Source: Planctomycetaceae bacterium (GTDB taxonomy: Bacteria; Planctomycetota; Planctomycetia; Pirellulales; Pirellulaceae). From it: a stretch of 32,629 nt of DNA. A program made the translations under genes and the position numbers. The DNA lies in the NCBI GenBank assembly GCA_007121535.1, contig SKKK01000340.1, positions 1 through 32,629 of the forward strand. The letters are read 5' to 3'. Each line of letters opens with the position of its first letter. Within the stretch, counting starts at the first letter, position 1. The notes beneath the pieces were generated by a model. The model did no database searches. It had not been told where the DNA came from and saw nothing but the letters and a program-made list of their open reading frames with translations. This document shows, one piece after another, positions 1-12,300 of the stretch.

Positions 1-370
1 ACGCGGCCGCCTCGCCGGATGCGGAAACCGCCGTGGTCGCGACTTGGGATCCGAAGTACAACGGACCAGTCGCCTGCAAATTCAGGAGGGCATCCGTGGC
101 GCTCAGGCCCGTAGCGACGCCGACCAGCGAATCGCCGGTCTGCGCGTCCAACAGCGCCACCTCGAATGCGTCCAGCGGAGCGTCCTGATCAGCGAACAAG
201 TCGACCGAAACGATAGTGAAGGCCAGCGCCGCGGTCTTGTCGGGGATCGCAAACGTTTGCGCGAAGCCGGACATCTGTCGCGAGTCCTCGTGTAGCACGC
301 CTTGACCGACGATCACCTGCGCGTCGCCACGGATCGACCAGCCGAAGCCCGTCTGATTGGGATCGTGGAT
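1..370 (-). other. C-terminal visible beta domain, running off the window
   Basis: The last visible residues start with GIVNGDFSI and GWSIRGDAQV and continue ALAFTIVSVDLFAD, DAFEVALLDAQTGDSLVG and LSATDALLNLQATG. This looks like a jelly-roll or carbohydrate-binding-like module that recurs in large planctomycete proteins. Its end and any later domains are not in the window. Confidence 0.5.
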
Positions 371-3300
371 CGAAAAATCGCCGTTCACGATGCCGGTCGG
401 GACGGACAGGGAGGCGGACAGGGGCGCCAGCGTGAAGCTTTCGGTGTCGTCGACGACCGCCAGCGGCGGCGGGACCGCGACAACTCCTGGCGTAGCGTTC
501 TGCTCTTCGGGTTCTCGCGTCAGCACGGTGGGGACCGCTTGTGGCCCGAAGTCCGCGGCATCGGCACCCATTGTGGTTCCGTCACCGACGGCGTCGACCA
601 TCGTCGTATCATGTGAGGCGGCCGTCCAGTCGATGTTCCAAGTATCCGACGGCACATCCCGCGCAGCGAGGATGATCTGCACGTCGAGCGATGAAGGGAG
701 TCGACGTTCCGAGGGCGGCAGCGTCGCGTTCATCAGGTCGTGCGGATGCGCCGTCGCGTCCAGATGGCTGCCGTCCGGAGTCAGCGTGGCGGTGAAGTCC
801 GGGCCGACGAAGATCTGCGAACCGTCGATGACGCGGACGTGGCGGTCGAACCCGTCGTAGCCCGCGATGAATCCAGCTAGATGGCCCAGTTCGTGCAGGA
901 TCACTGTGTAGAGATCGTATTTTCCATACGCGGGTGAATCGGGTCCGGCCACCAGCGCGGTGCTCGTCAGGGCGATATCGAACTCGTCATGATCCCAGGG
1001 ATTCGAATCGACGTACCAGCCCACGCCGCTGGCATCCACGTCGACAACGATGGTACCGCCAGCGGGTCGGCCGAACTGGTCGAAATGAGTCACGCGGGCT
1101 TCGGCGAGATAGCTGGAGGGCAGATCCTCGACACGAATCTCGATCGGCTGGAATAAGCTCGAGTCATCCAGCAACTCCATCCATGTAGCAAGCGCTGGGC
1201 CGAGCGATTCCTGGGCGGTCGCGGGTCTGAGACTTTCTGCAAAGTCGCCAGTCAACTGCGCCAAGGCCGGAAACGTCAGCGTTGTCCGGCCGGGGCGATT
1301 GAGTCGGTCCAGGGCATCGCGTTTTCGGTACCAATCGATCAGATGATCGATCTGCGCAGGCGATATTTGGATATCCGGATTGTCAAACGCCAAAGACAGG
1401 ACAAGGTCAATCTCCGTGCCTGTATTAGGCACATTGGGAGCCGACATAAAATTGCTGGTACCGAAATAATCCGGCTTTTCGTCCAGGATCTTTTGGTTAG
1501 TATTTGGGTCATACGTCGCGTAGCGGTATTCGTCAAATAATCCGAAGTTGTGGCCGAGTTCGTGCGCGATGAGCCAACCCATGATCTCGCCCCATTGTTC
1601 CGCAGAGTTGGGATGCGGATTGCCCATTTCATCTAGATTGTTCAGTTGACGGAAGAGGCCGTCGACCACGATTGTGGCAAAATTGTTCGGGTTGTTATCA
1701 GAAGATGAGAACTGATCACCGATCGCCCCGACTCTCGTTGGATTGATCAAACCATCGAGAATAAATAGCCGCGCGGCTGGTGATAGAGTTTCGTATCTGC
1801 GAACCATGGTCCCGGGAAGCTGGGGATTATCCACAAAGGCCAGCAATTCATCCTGGAAAGAGTCGTACGCAAAGTCGATCCCCGATCGGCTGCGCGCGAT
1901 GGCATCGTCAGGCCGCAGGTGATCGTACGGCCGAGTGACGAACAAGACTTGATTGTCGCCTGTGGTCGTACTCCATTGCAGGTCCAACTGAGTCATGAGA
2001 TGCAATTGGTAGATTTCCTCGAATCGTCGTCGCAAACCCTGTTCAAAGTCAGCCAGTTGCTGCTGGCCGGTGGGAGTTAGAATGCCGCTCTCATCAAGGA
2101 GATCCACAAAGACCGCGTTCTTAAACGACTTGTATTTTTCGTTGAAGATGCCCTCCGGATCATGTTCACCTGCGCGCACGCCCTGCCAAACATCGACGAT
2201 CAAATCTGTGAGCTCAGGGAGATTGATATGCACTGACTGCACCGGCGTGGCGAGTGCTTTGAGCTTCAAGGGGTCAGCAGCATTAAGAATACGATTGTGG
2301 TGGTTGAAGACTACTTTGCCCAACACCTCCCCCGATCCACTGGGGGCCGCAGCGAAAGTGAACTTTTCTAGCGAGACGCCCGGGAAGTCCTCTCGCTCAT
2401 GTTCGAATGATCCCGCAGCCGGATTGTTGGTCTTATCGACGAGTTCGACGCTGACGCTCTGCAGGGTGTGCGTGATCGAGACAGTCCGCGTCTTCCCCTG
2501 CAATGTGTTCGCGAATTCAAGGGTATTGTCTCGATTGTTGCTGTCGGCCACATCGAGGACTCCGAGAAAATCGATGCTGTGGCGAGTCGGAAGTATGAAC
2601 CTATCGTTTTGCGAGAAGATCACTTCGACGTCGAAAGAAAGATCGGCCTCGTACATTAGAACTTGCTGGGTCGTCAGGCTCGGCAGCAAGCCCGGTCGCG
2701 GTTCTGCGGAGAAGATCCACTTGACGGCCTGGCCCGGAAGAATTTCGTCGTACCCAACCGGTGCCAAAGGTTCGGTGACGGGCAGCTCAACCCCGCTATT
2801 AAGGAGTTCCTTATGGTGCGGCGCGATATGGTGGGGATGATGAACCAGGAACGGATTTCCGCTCACGGCGACGTTCCGTAGGTTGACCGGCCAGTTCGAG
2901 TTGTTCGTCCACGTGACCTCATGCTGGCCGACCAGTAGTTGGCCTTGCTGCGCAGCGACGGCACTTTCGTCAGCGTCTTTCGTGAATAGCACGACGCCGT
3001 CATCCGTCACGCCGCTGCTATCGCTGAAGCTGCCGAACGCAAAGAACACGTTGTCCACCAAGATGACCGCGTCGCCACTGAGCTTCAGTCGCGGCTGGGC
3101 AATCGTTCCAGGTAACTGATCGGGAACCTGGAAATAGAAGGTTTCGAAGTCCGACATCGGCTGCTGCAGTTCGAGCGTGCCGATGGCTTGGGTCGGCACG
3201 TCGCCGCTGTCCAGGAAGACTTCCAATACGCCGTTTTCGGCCGCCTGTTCGACCATCACATCGATGCGAAGGAGCGTCACCCAGTCCGGAACGTACAACC

Positions 3301-6300
3301 GGTTGTGCGTAATCTCCGTCAACTTGGTGTTGGGGATCGGTACGTTGATCGGCAATCCGAGGGCCGCGTCCAGGGGAAAATCGCCAAGAGCGCCCATACG
3401 CAACGCGTAGTCGATGAAATCCTGGCCGTCGTTGGTGTTCGGATGAGGATTGGGAATCGTGCCGACTTCAACCAGGTGCGTCCCTTGGGTCATCGTCCCT
3501 TCGGTCTGGCCATTGTGGAACGACCAGCCGGGGATCTCCGCCCAGGCGGTGAACCCGACCGGAAATCGTCCCAGAACCGGGCGGACGGTGGCGTCGAAGT
3601 TGCCGTTGAAAATGGTGGGCACCGGCAAGTCGCCACCGGCAGAGGTGGAGTTGTCGAAGGTCACCGGAGTGGACTCGCTCGACTGAGGCCGGTGCTGTAC
3701 ACCGCCCCCCAGAACCGTGTAGTAGAAGCCTTCGCCGATCCCCTCCCAAGGCCGCTGTGGATCGCCGTGCATGATCGACTCGGGCATCCCCTCTGAAAGC
3801 GCATGCGCCGTATACCACGGCAGGCCGATATCGTCGAAGTGCTTGTTCCAATCTTCGTGGCGGTGGGCGAGCATGCGAAAAAGCATCTCGACGTATTCGC
3901 CGTCGTCCTGGTTGCGTTCGAAACCGGGCAAAGCCAAGTTGACCGTGCCGGCGTACCAACGTTTGACTCGCTGATGCACGCCTCCCAGGCCCGTGAGTCC
4001 GAAACCCAGCAGGTCAAAGTCGACATCGTGCGTGAAACCCGCTCGGGCCTGGTCCGCATCGTGCGCCCCGGGCTCGGGCTCGAAGGGCCCCCGGGTTCGC
4101 GTGACGCCTTGCGAGCTGGAACCGAGCCGCAAGTCGATATCGGCTCGGGGGATGGAGCGGCCATTGGGAGTGAGCGTCACGAGCGGGCCGTTGCCGAAGA
4201 GTCCGCTGATGGCCGATACGGCGAGATCCGGCATGGTGAGCGACTGTGTTGACGTCCGTGCTACCTCCTGGAAGTAGTTGTCATGAAAGGTGACGTTCTC
4301 CCATCGCTGGATCTTGGGATCGATGAAGTCGTCGTAGCGAACCTGTTCGATACCCAAAACGCTGGTGGCCGCTCCAGCGATCTCCGTCAAACGATTGATT
4401 GCCGCGCCCAGCCAGCCGACAAAAGGGACACCCGTGGCGACTTCGCCGACATTGCCGATCAGGCGAAGTGCATTTCTTAGGTGGAATTTCAGCGAGTCTT
4501 GCCGGATGTCGTGCGGGTCGAGCGTCGTCACGTGCAAGTCGGTCGCGGTGCCGATTTCCGGGAAATGGGTCCCCAACCGCTGCGCGATCTCTCCCGTGAC
4601 GGTCGTGCCGCGGCTGAACCCAATCAGATGGATCGGCGAATCGAACACCTTGTCGTTCTGGTCGATATTCAGTTGCACCAGCGCCGCAAAAAAGGCGTCG
4701 GCGGCCGCTTCCGCGAAGCCCGTGTCGCTGATCGACGAATCGATGATCCAGTCGTTCACCAGGACCAATGGCCGCCCAGCTTTGGGTTCCAAGCCATTCT
4801 GCCATTCGTAGATCCCGGTCTCTTGTTGGTAGCGCCCCACGACTCCACCACCTCCAATGCGAGCGATCTGTTCCGCTAGTTGCACATAATCGTCAGCAAC
4901 TTGCCGGTCGAACCAGGGAACCGACCAGCCATGGGTGATGACCGTGACACTGCTAAAGGCATCAGAGTTCGTCGGTTCGGGAATGGGCACGCCAAAAGAG
5001 CCCCATTTCTTGGTGGTCCTGCCGTCGGGAGCCGTCAGTTCTACTCCCCAATAGTACATCTGTCCCGCCGTCAAAGCACGATCCTCAGGCAGCGTAAACG
5101 TGGTGTCCTGTCCCAAGTCAACGCCATTGACGATGCGTGTGTAATTGGCATCCCCTATTCCGCCGGGAATCGGCAACTCGCCTTGGGGCAGAACCAGCCT
5201 GGCCAACTCCTGGGACGTCGCGTTCTCGACCAGTGCCGGGTTGATTCCGGCCAGGATCAGCGGCGTGTCCTCGGGCCACAGCCCCTCGCCGGGCCCGAAG
5301 CTGCTGACGAACAGACGACTGGTGGCGTCCTCGAAGCCGGGATTCTTTTCCCAGTGGAAAGTCGGTGTGGGTCCCAAGGCTTCCACGGGAAGCAACGCCA
5401 AGGGATCGAACGCGATCGCCAAGCCTCGAGGCGTTCCACCCGTACCGATCGGGGCGTTCGGATTGAAGATCCCGCTGGCCGGATCATGCTCCGGAATACC
5501 GAACTCGGCGAACCCCGCATGGATCGACAGCAGCCGGTAGTCGGCCCGGATGTCGATTAGCACGTTGTTGGTGCGTTCGCCATAGATCAGATCGTTGATC
5601 GGACCGCGATCAAGCAGGGACGCATTGGCGGGCGCTTCGATCTGATCGATGATCTCCAGTACGTCGTAAACAAAAACGGCACGAGGCAGCCCCGGATAAG
5701 CCACAAACAGGTGGCGGTCGTCCGGTGACAGAACCAAGTTGTCGGCAAACCCGACCGGGATCGGCCGCGTAGCAGCCACCAGTTGCGGGGTGCCATTTAA
5801 GCCGAAAGGATCGCGAATGATCCCGACGTTGCTGCCTCCGGGCCGCAGCGGATCGAAATACGGATCGTGGGAGGGTACTCCCGGGATGAAACGGTTGTAG
5901 CCTGTAACAAACGCCCACTCCAGATCGCTGGTGACAGCGATCCCCTGGGCGTTGTTGACATCGAACGGGTCTGATGGCGATCCCAGGTGCAGCCCCACGT
6001 ACCGGGTAGACCAATTGGTCCCGGATTCGTCCGCTTCCAGCACCCCGAAGCCTCGTGTGTCCTGCAGCCGGTTGGTGAAGGTGATCTTATGGGGCTGGTT
6101 TGTCGCCGTCACACCGAAGGGCTCCCGCCCCACGTCGGGAACAACCCAATATTGATCGAAGAACTGATCGTCCGCCACGTCCGTGTTAACGACCAGGATA
6201 CTTCCCAGCTCCGGAGCCCCCTGCGGTGTGGAGAACAGCGTCCGTCCGGGAGCGGCGACGTACAGCCGCTTCCCGTCGGCACTGACGTCCAAGCCGCGCA

Positions 6301-9300
6301 GACCGGATCCGGTGAACGCTCCACTGAAAGAAAGCGTCCGGACAGAATGGTAGTTCGGCGAGCTGGGATTTGTATCGATGGCATAGACGACTCCCTGCCG
6401 ATCATCGGAGACATACACGAACGATCCGCGGGGATCGACCGTGATCCAGAAGGGACTCGCTCCGGGCGGAAGCTGGATCGGGTTGATGCCCTGCGAGTCC
6501 GGATCGTCGGGGTCATCCGGGATCGTATCGATTTCCTGCAAGGTGGTTGTATCGATGACCGAAACGGCTCCGTCGAACCGTTGCGTAACGTAGGCGCGCG
6601 TCAGGTCGGGAGTCACGGTCACGGCGCGCGTCGGCCCGCCGCTGAGCGGGATACGAGCCACCAGATTTAATCCCTCGTCACCCGTGCCCAACAACCGCGC
6701 GTCGATAACCGCGACCTCGTTACCTCCCAGAGCGGCAAACGCGTGATGCAGCGTCTGTTGCACTCGGACAGCATTGCTCTCTTTGTAGACCCGCTCGCTC
6801 CAGGAGCCGTCGCCGCGCAGGTACTGCGGGCGGACGACGGAGATCTCGGCCAAACCCAGGGTGATGGCCCGCGACTGGTCTTCCGACAGATCGATCACCA
6901 GTTCCGACTCACCGCCAGACACCGCTTGCAGTTGGATCGGTTGGTTGCTGCCCGGGACGCTGAAATGGACGCGCGCGTCCTCGAACTGGCTGCCGTCACT
7001 CTTGTCTGCGGGAGCGAGCGGATTGACGTAAGTGAATCGTTCGCCTTCCAGGACCAGTTGGGGCCGCAAACCTCCGCCTCCATCAGCGAACTCGAAGCGG
7101 GCTGCTGTGATGACCGGCGGACTCCATGCCCCTTCGGCTGGTAACGTGCTGGGAACCGATACGACAACCTCATTAACGCGACCGGGCGCCAGCTCGACTT
7201 GAGTGCTCGTGACCTGCGGCAGCCCTTCCTTGGGGACCGAGTAGATCTTGAGTTCGTAGCTGCCGACCAGGTACTCGAAATAGGCGTCCACGAACTGGGT
7301 GGCGAGCATGCCGAGCGGTGCCGCCAGCATGGCGATCCCAGGTTGCCCGATTGTGAAGAACGCCCCGCTGATGCTTTGGGCTGCGGCGCGCGCCGAGGAG
7401 AGTCGCGCGCCGACAAACTCCTGGACGCCGGACCCCGCGAAATAACGACCCGATGTGTTGATCCCGGAGAACGGCGGCGAAGTGGTCCGCGCAAAGCCGT
7501 CCTCACCGACGACCCCGGCGTCCACTTGCATCCAAACTTCGAACTCATTGCCATGCTCGTCCGGCAACGTTGCCGCCTGGAAGAAATACATCCTCGTCCC
7601 TGCGGCGACCGACTCGGGAACGCGCACCGCCAACTGGGCGCCGATCTCCAACGGCTGGTCGCCGAATTCCACGTCAAACGCCGCCGCGAAATTCAGTCCC
7701 TCGGGCAAGTCCAGCGGAAGCTCGGCCTCGGTCCGGGTTACTATGCCGACCGGCGTGTCCGCAACCAACGCGCCCGGAGCGATGGCAACGGTCGATCCGT
7801 CGTCGCTGCGTACCACGCCCCCTTGGTCCGTCAACGTCGCCGGACCGGAGACTGGCTCCTCGACCTTCACGGGCACAACCACCTCCCCCGGTCCGTTGAC
7901 GATCACGATGCTGGACAGGCCCGGCGCGATGCCGGTGACCACGCCATCGGCGGATACGACCGCCACGTCCGGATTGGTGGCGAAATAGCGCGTGCCCATC
8001 GACGGGTCGGTGTAATCGCCGATGTCGAACAGCGACACTTGCATGGTCCGCGTTCCGCCCGGGGGCAACGAGACGGCGTTGGGATAAGCGTCCATCCCGA
8101 ACGCGTACAAGACGCCTTGAACCAGACTTTCGGGAAAGCCGACCGATACCACGGTGACGGCTTGAACGTTACCGCGCGTGGCGGTTACCACCGTGCTGCC
8201 CTCGGCGACTCCCACAACGCGCCCGAACTCCGAGACGGTGGCCACCGACGTGTCGTCCACGGAGAACTGCAGATACGAGGCGGGCAGCATCACACCCGAT
8301 TGGTCGGCAAAGTCCCCGAACAACACCAACTCAGTTGCCGACCCCACCTCCAGTTTCGGTTTCCGCCACACATAATCCAGATGCACCAGCGGCGCATCGC
8401 TGACGTCCACGTCGATCGTGGCAACCTCGGACCGATTGAAGCCGTCGTCCGCCTGGATGTCGAAGCTGGCGCTGCCCGTGAAGCCGAGGTCCGGGAAGAA
8501 TCGGACCGCGCGGCCATCGGGCGTCAGAGTCGCGGTGCCGTTGCTGGAGGCCACAATGCGGAAGTACAGCGGATCGTCCTCGGGGTCGTACGCTAGATCG
8601 TCCAGCGGAATGGTGATCTCCAAACCTTCATACGTGCGGAACGAGGCGCCGGCGACCGATGGCGGGCGGTTGGCGATGAAGCCGAAGTTGCCGCCCAGGA
8701 TCTGTACGTCCGCGGCGTCGATCACTCCGTCGCGGTTGGCATCGGCGCCGATCAGATAGGCGAACTCGCCCAACACGCTGCCCAACGCCGCAGCCTGCAA
8801 AGCCGAGTCCACGCCGTCCACCAGACCATCGCCGTTGATGTCGCCAGCGATGAACAGTTCCAGCGCGTACGATCCCGACTCGGTGCCGTGGATCTGCATC
8901 AGCTTCAACCCGGCTTCGGTGACCGCGAACAGAGCGACGGTACGTCCCCCTTCGGTATGCACGGACAACGGCGTCAGCCCGGCGATCTCGGGCGTGAACG
9001 TGCCGGCACCTTGCGCGTCGACCACGACGCCCAGCAGCAGGATGCCCTGCTGTGTCGAGCGGATTTCGGAGTGCCGAATGCTGAACGTGTAGCGGTCGAT
9101 GCCCTCGGCCGGCAGCGTGCCGGAAGTCACCAAGCCCGTGAAGCGATGCGCCGTCCCCAGATCGCCGGCAATCGGCGCAATCTGCACAGGCTCGTCGTAG
9201 ATGATCAACTCACCGGCTTCTCCGGACGCGGCGATCAGCGTCAGGCGGTGCGGATCGTCGGCATCGCCGTAGCCGTAACGCGTCGATTCGCCCGTCGCCA

Positions 9301-12300
9301 ACTGCCGTACGTTCACCAGTCGTCCGGCATCGTCGTAACGGTAGACGACCAACGCACCGTCCGGCGCCGTGGCTGAAGCGATCCGTCGGTGCGCGTCAAG
9401 CTCGAAGCTGATCCGCTGGCCACCGGGGCCGACGATGCCGCTGTCGCTGTAGATCAGCCGCGTGCCGTCGGGCGCGATGCGGGCTTCGATCCCTTTCTGA
9501 GCGCTCAGGTGGTAGACGGTGCCGTCGGGGCCGGTCAGCGTGAACTGCGGTCCTTCCCAAGCGCCGCTGGCCGGGTTGTAGGGCCGTGCGGTCTTCAGAT
9601 CGTACATCCGGCTGCCGCCGCGGGTCAGCAGGGCGTTGGCCGAATCCAGTTGGTACTCGACGCCCGGGTCGGCGGTCCAGGCGGGCGTGTAGTAAGTCAC
9701 ACCGGTCGCCTCGTGCCGTTGGGGACTGAACGTGAATCCGACCCGCCGTCCGTCCGGCAGCGTCAGGTACAGACGCGTTCCGACCGGGTAAGGCGAGTAC
9801 ACGCCGAGATGCTCGCGGCCGGTCGTCGCCACGTCGGTCTCGAGATCCACGTCGCGATGCGGCAACCGCCAGCCGAGCCCGAAGCTGTGGCTGCGATCGC
9901 TCAGAAACGAATCGTAGCTACGCACCAGTTCGACCCACGTCCCATCCAACTCGACGGCCAGATCGATCTCGCTGCGCTGGTATCGGGCAGCTTTCACCAC
10001 CGAGTTGACCTCGACAACGATGTCCGCCCGGCTGCTGCGGCCCGCGATGTCGGTGGCCCTCAGCCGCAGCGCATAGAATCCGTTTGGCAGTTGGGCAGGG
10101 TCGAGTTCGAACAGCGATGCACCATCAACGGGCGACTCGCCGCCGGCGAGAAGCTCGAACTGCTCGTGGTGCGCCCGCGAGATTTCGAGCGTCCATCGGT
10201 CCAGATTCAGGTCGCTGACCGTGGCGACGATGTCGGTCGGGGAACTCAGCATGGCGCGGTTCAGACCCGCCGCGAAAGACACCACCGGCGGCTGATCGTC
10301 GCTGGGGTCGCGGACCTTGATGACCGTGCTGGCCGTCCCGGTTCGGCCATTGGCATCGGTCGCCGTCGCTTCCACCAGCACCTTGCCCGGGGCCTCGGGA
10401 ACGAACTCCGCTCGGCCGAACGAATCGAGGATCAACGTCTGGCCGCCGACGGTGATCGTGCGTTCGACGATGCCGGACAAGCTGTCGCCGATCGCGTGCA
10501 CCAACACCTTCTGGCCGGGGATGGGTGGGAAGCTGGGCGTCAGCTCGATGTGGACGCGCGGCAGCTCGGGGGCGAGCGTCGCTCGCAGAATGGCCGACCT
10601 TTGCACGACAAATTCGCCGTCGGACACGGAATACGTGACGGTATAATCCCCCGTCTGCCCCGGGCCGGGCGTCCAGGTGACCAGGCCGGTCTGGGCGTCG
10701 AGCGTGGCGGTCGGCGGCAAACCTTCGACCGAGTAGACGAGTTCGGTCCCCAGGTCGGGATCGCTGCCCTGCAGCACGAACTCGAGCGTTTCCCCAAGCG
10801 GTACCGAATGGCTGCCGACCGTCAGGCTGGGCGGACGGTTGACGTTGTCGATGCGAACCAGGACCTCCATCGAGTCCTGCGCACCATGCGGATCCTCGGC
10901 GGTAAAGGTCAGCAGGTACTCGCCGGCCTGTTCGAAATCGGGTGTCCAGCGGAACAGGCCTGATTGAGAGCCGAAGCTTGCGCCGGGCGGCAGGTTCGGC
11001 GCGGCGAACAAGATAGGGTCGCCGTCGATATCGGTGGCGGTGACGGTAAACTCCAGCAGCATCCCTTCGCGACCCGACTGATCGGGCAGCGGTGTCAGAA
11101 CGGGCGGCTGGTTCGTATTGGCCACCACGATCCGGATCGTTTCGCCGCTGGTGCGGTTGCCGTCGGTAACGGCCAGATGGATGCCCTCGTAAACGCCCGC
11201 TTGGAACAGAGTGGGCGTCCAGCTCAATTGGCCGCTGACCGGATCGAGCGCGGCACCCGGCGGTAGATTCGCCGCCGAGTACGTCAGCGGGTCGCCGTCG
11301 GGATCGCTTGCCGAAAGCTGCAGCAGGAACGGCTCGCCCTCCTGAGCCTGCTGATCTCCGATCGGCGCCAGCACCGGCGCGGCGTTGCTGGTGCGAACGA
11401 CGATGCGGAAGCTGGCGCTGTCGCTCAGCACGTGCTCCGGATCGCCGTTGCCGCTGTCGGTCACGGTGATCGTTACCGGATACTCGCCGACATCGGCGGC
11501 CTCGGGCGTCCATTGGAAGATCGCGGTCCCGTAGACCAATCCCGGCGTCAAGGTCGCGCCGTCGGGCAGTCCCTCAGTCGAGAAGGTCAGATCGTCTTCG
11601 TCCAGGTCGCTCACGCGGACCGTGAAATTCAGCGGCTGGTTCACGACCGCCACCCGGTCGCCCAGGTGCGCAATTCTTGGCGGCTCGTTCGGCGATTCGA
11701 CGGTGACCACGAACGTGAACGTGCTGGAGAGCACGGCGCGGGGACCTCCGCCGTCGCCGTCATCGGTGGCCGTGATGGTCACCGCATGGTCGCCGCGGTG
11801 GCCAAAACCGGGGGCCACAAGCAGCAGGCCGCTGCCCTGGCCGTCGTGCGTGAACGTCATGAAGCCGGGAATCGGAAAGCCGGGCAATCCTGTGGCCGTC
11901 ATCTCCAGCGGGTTGCCGTCCGGATCGACCGCGACGATCGGGATCTCCAGCACCTCACCTCGCACTACGGTCTGTGCATCGATCGTCTCGATCACCGGCG
12001 CACGGTTGGTGTTGCGGACGGTGATCGGCACGATGGCGGTATCCGACAAGGGGATTCCCGTTCCATCGCCGTCGTCGGTGGCCGTGAACGTCACCAGGTA
12101 CTCGCCCGCTTGATGGAAGTCCGGGGTCCAGAAGAACTCCAGTGTCTCGGGATCGAACGTCGCTCCGGCAGGCAGGTTTTCGACCGTATAGCCGACCGTC
12201 GGCGGCGATCCCTCCAGCAGCGTGAGTTCGCCATCGGGCATCCGGTCGGGCGGGACGTACGTCGGATTGTCGGGATCGAAGGCAAAGGCCCGGAAGCGAA

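Noticed and set aside
9235-10010. RHS segment as part of a polymorphic toxin
   Set aside because: It is short, lies mid-protein, lacks the conserved RHS core boundary, and is followed by a dockerin instead of a toxin domain. No immunity gene is adjacent.
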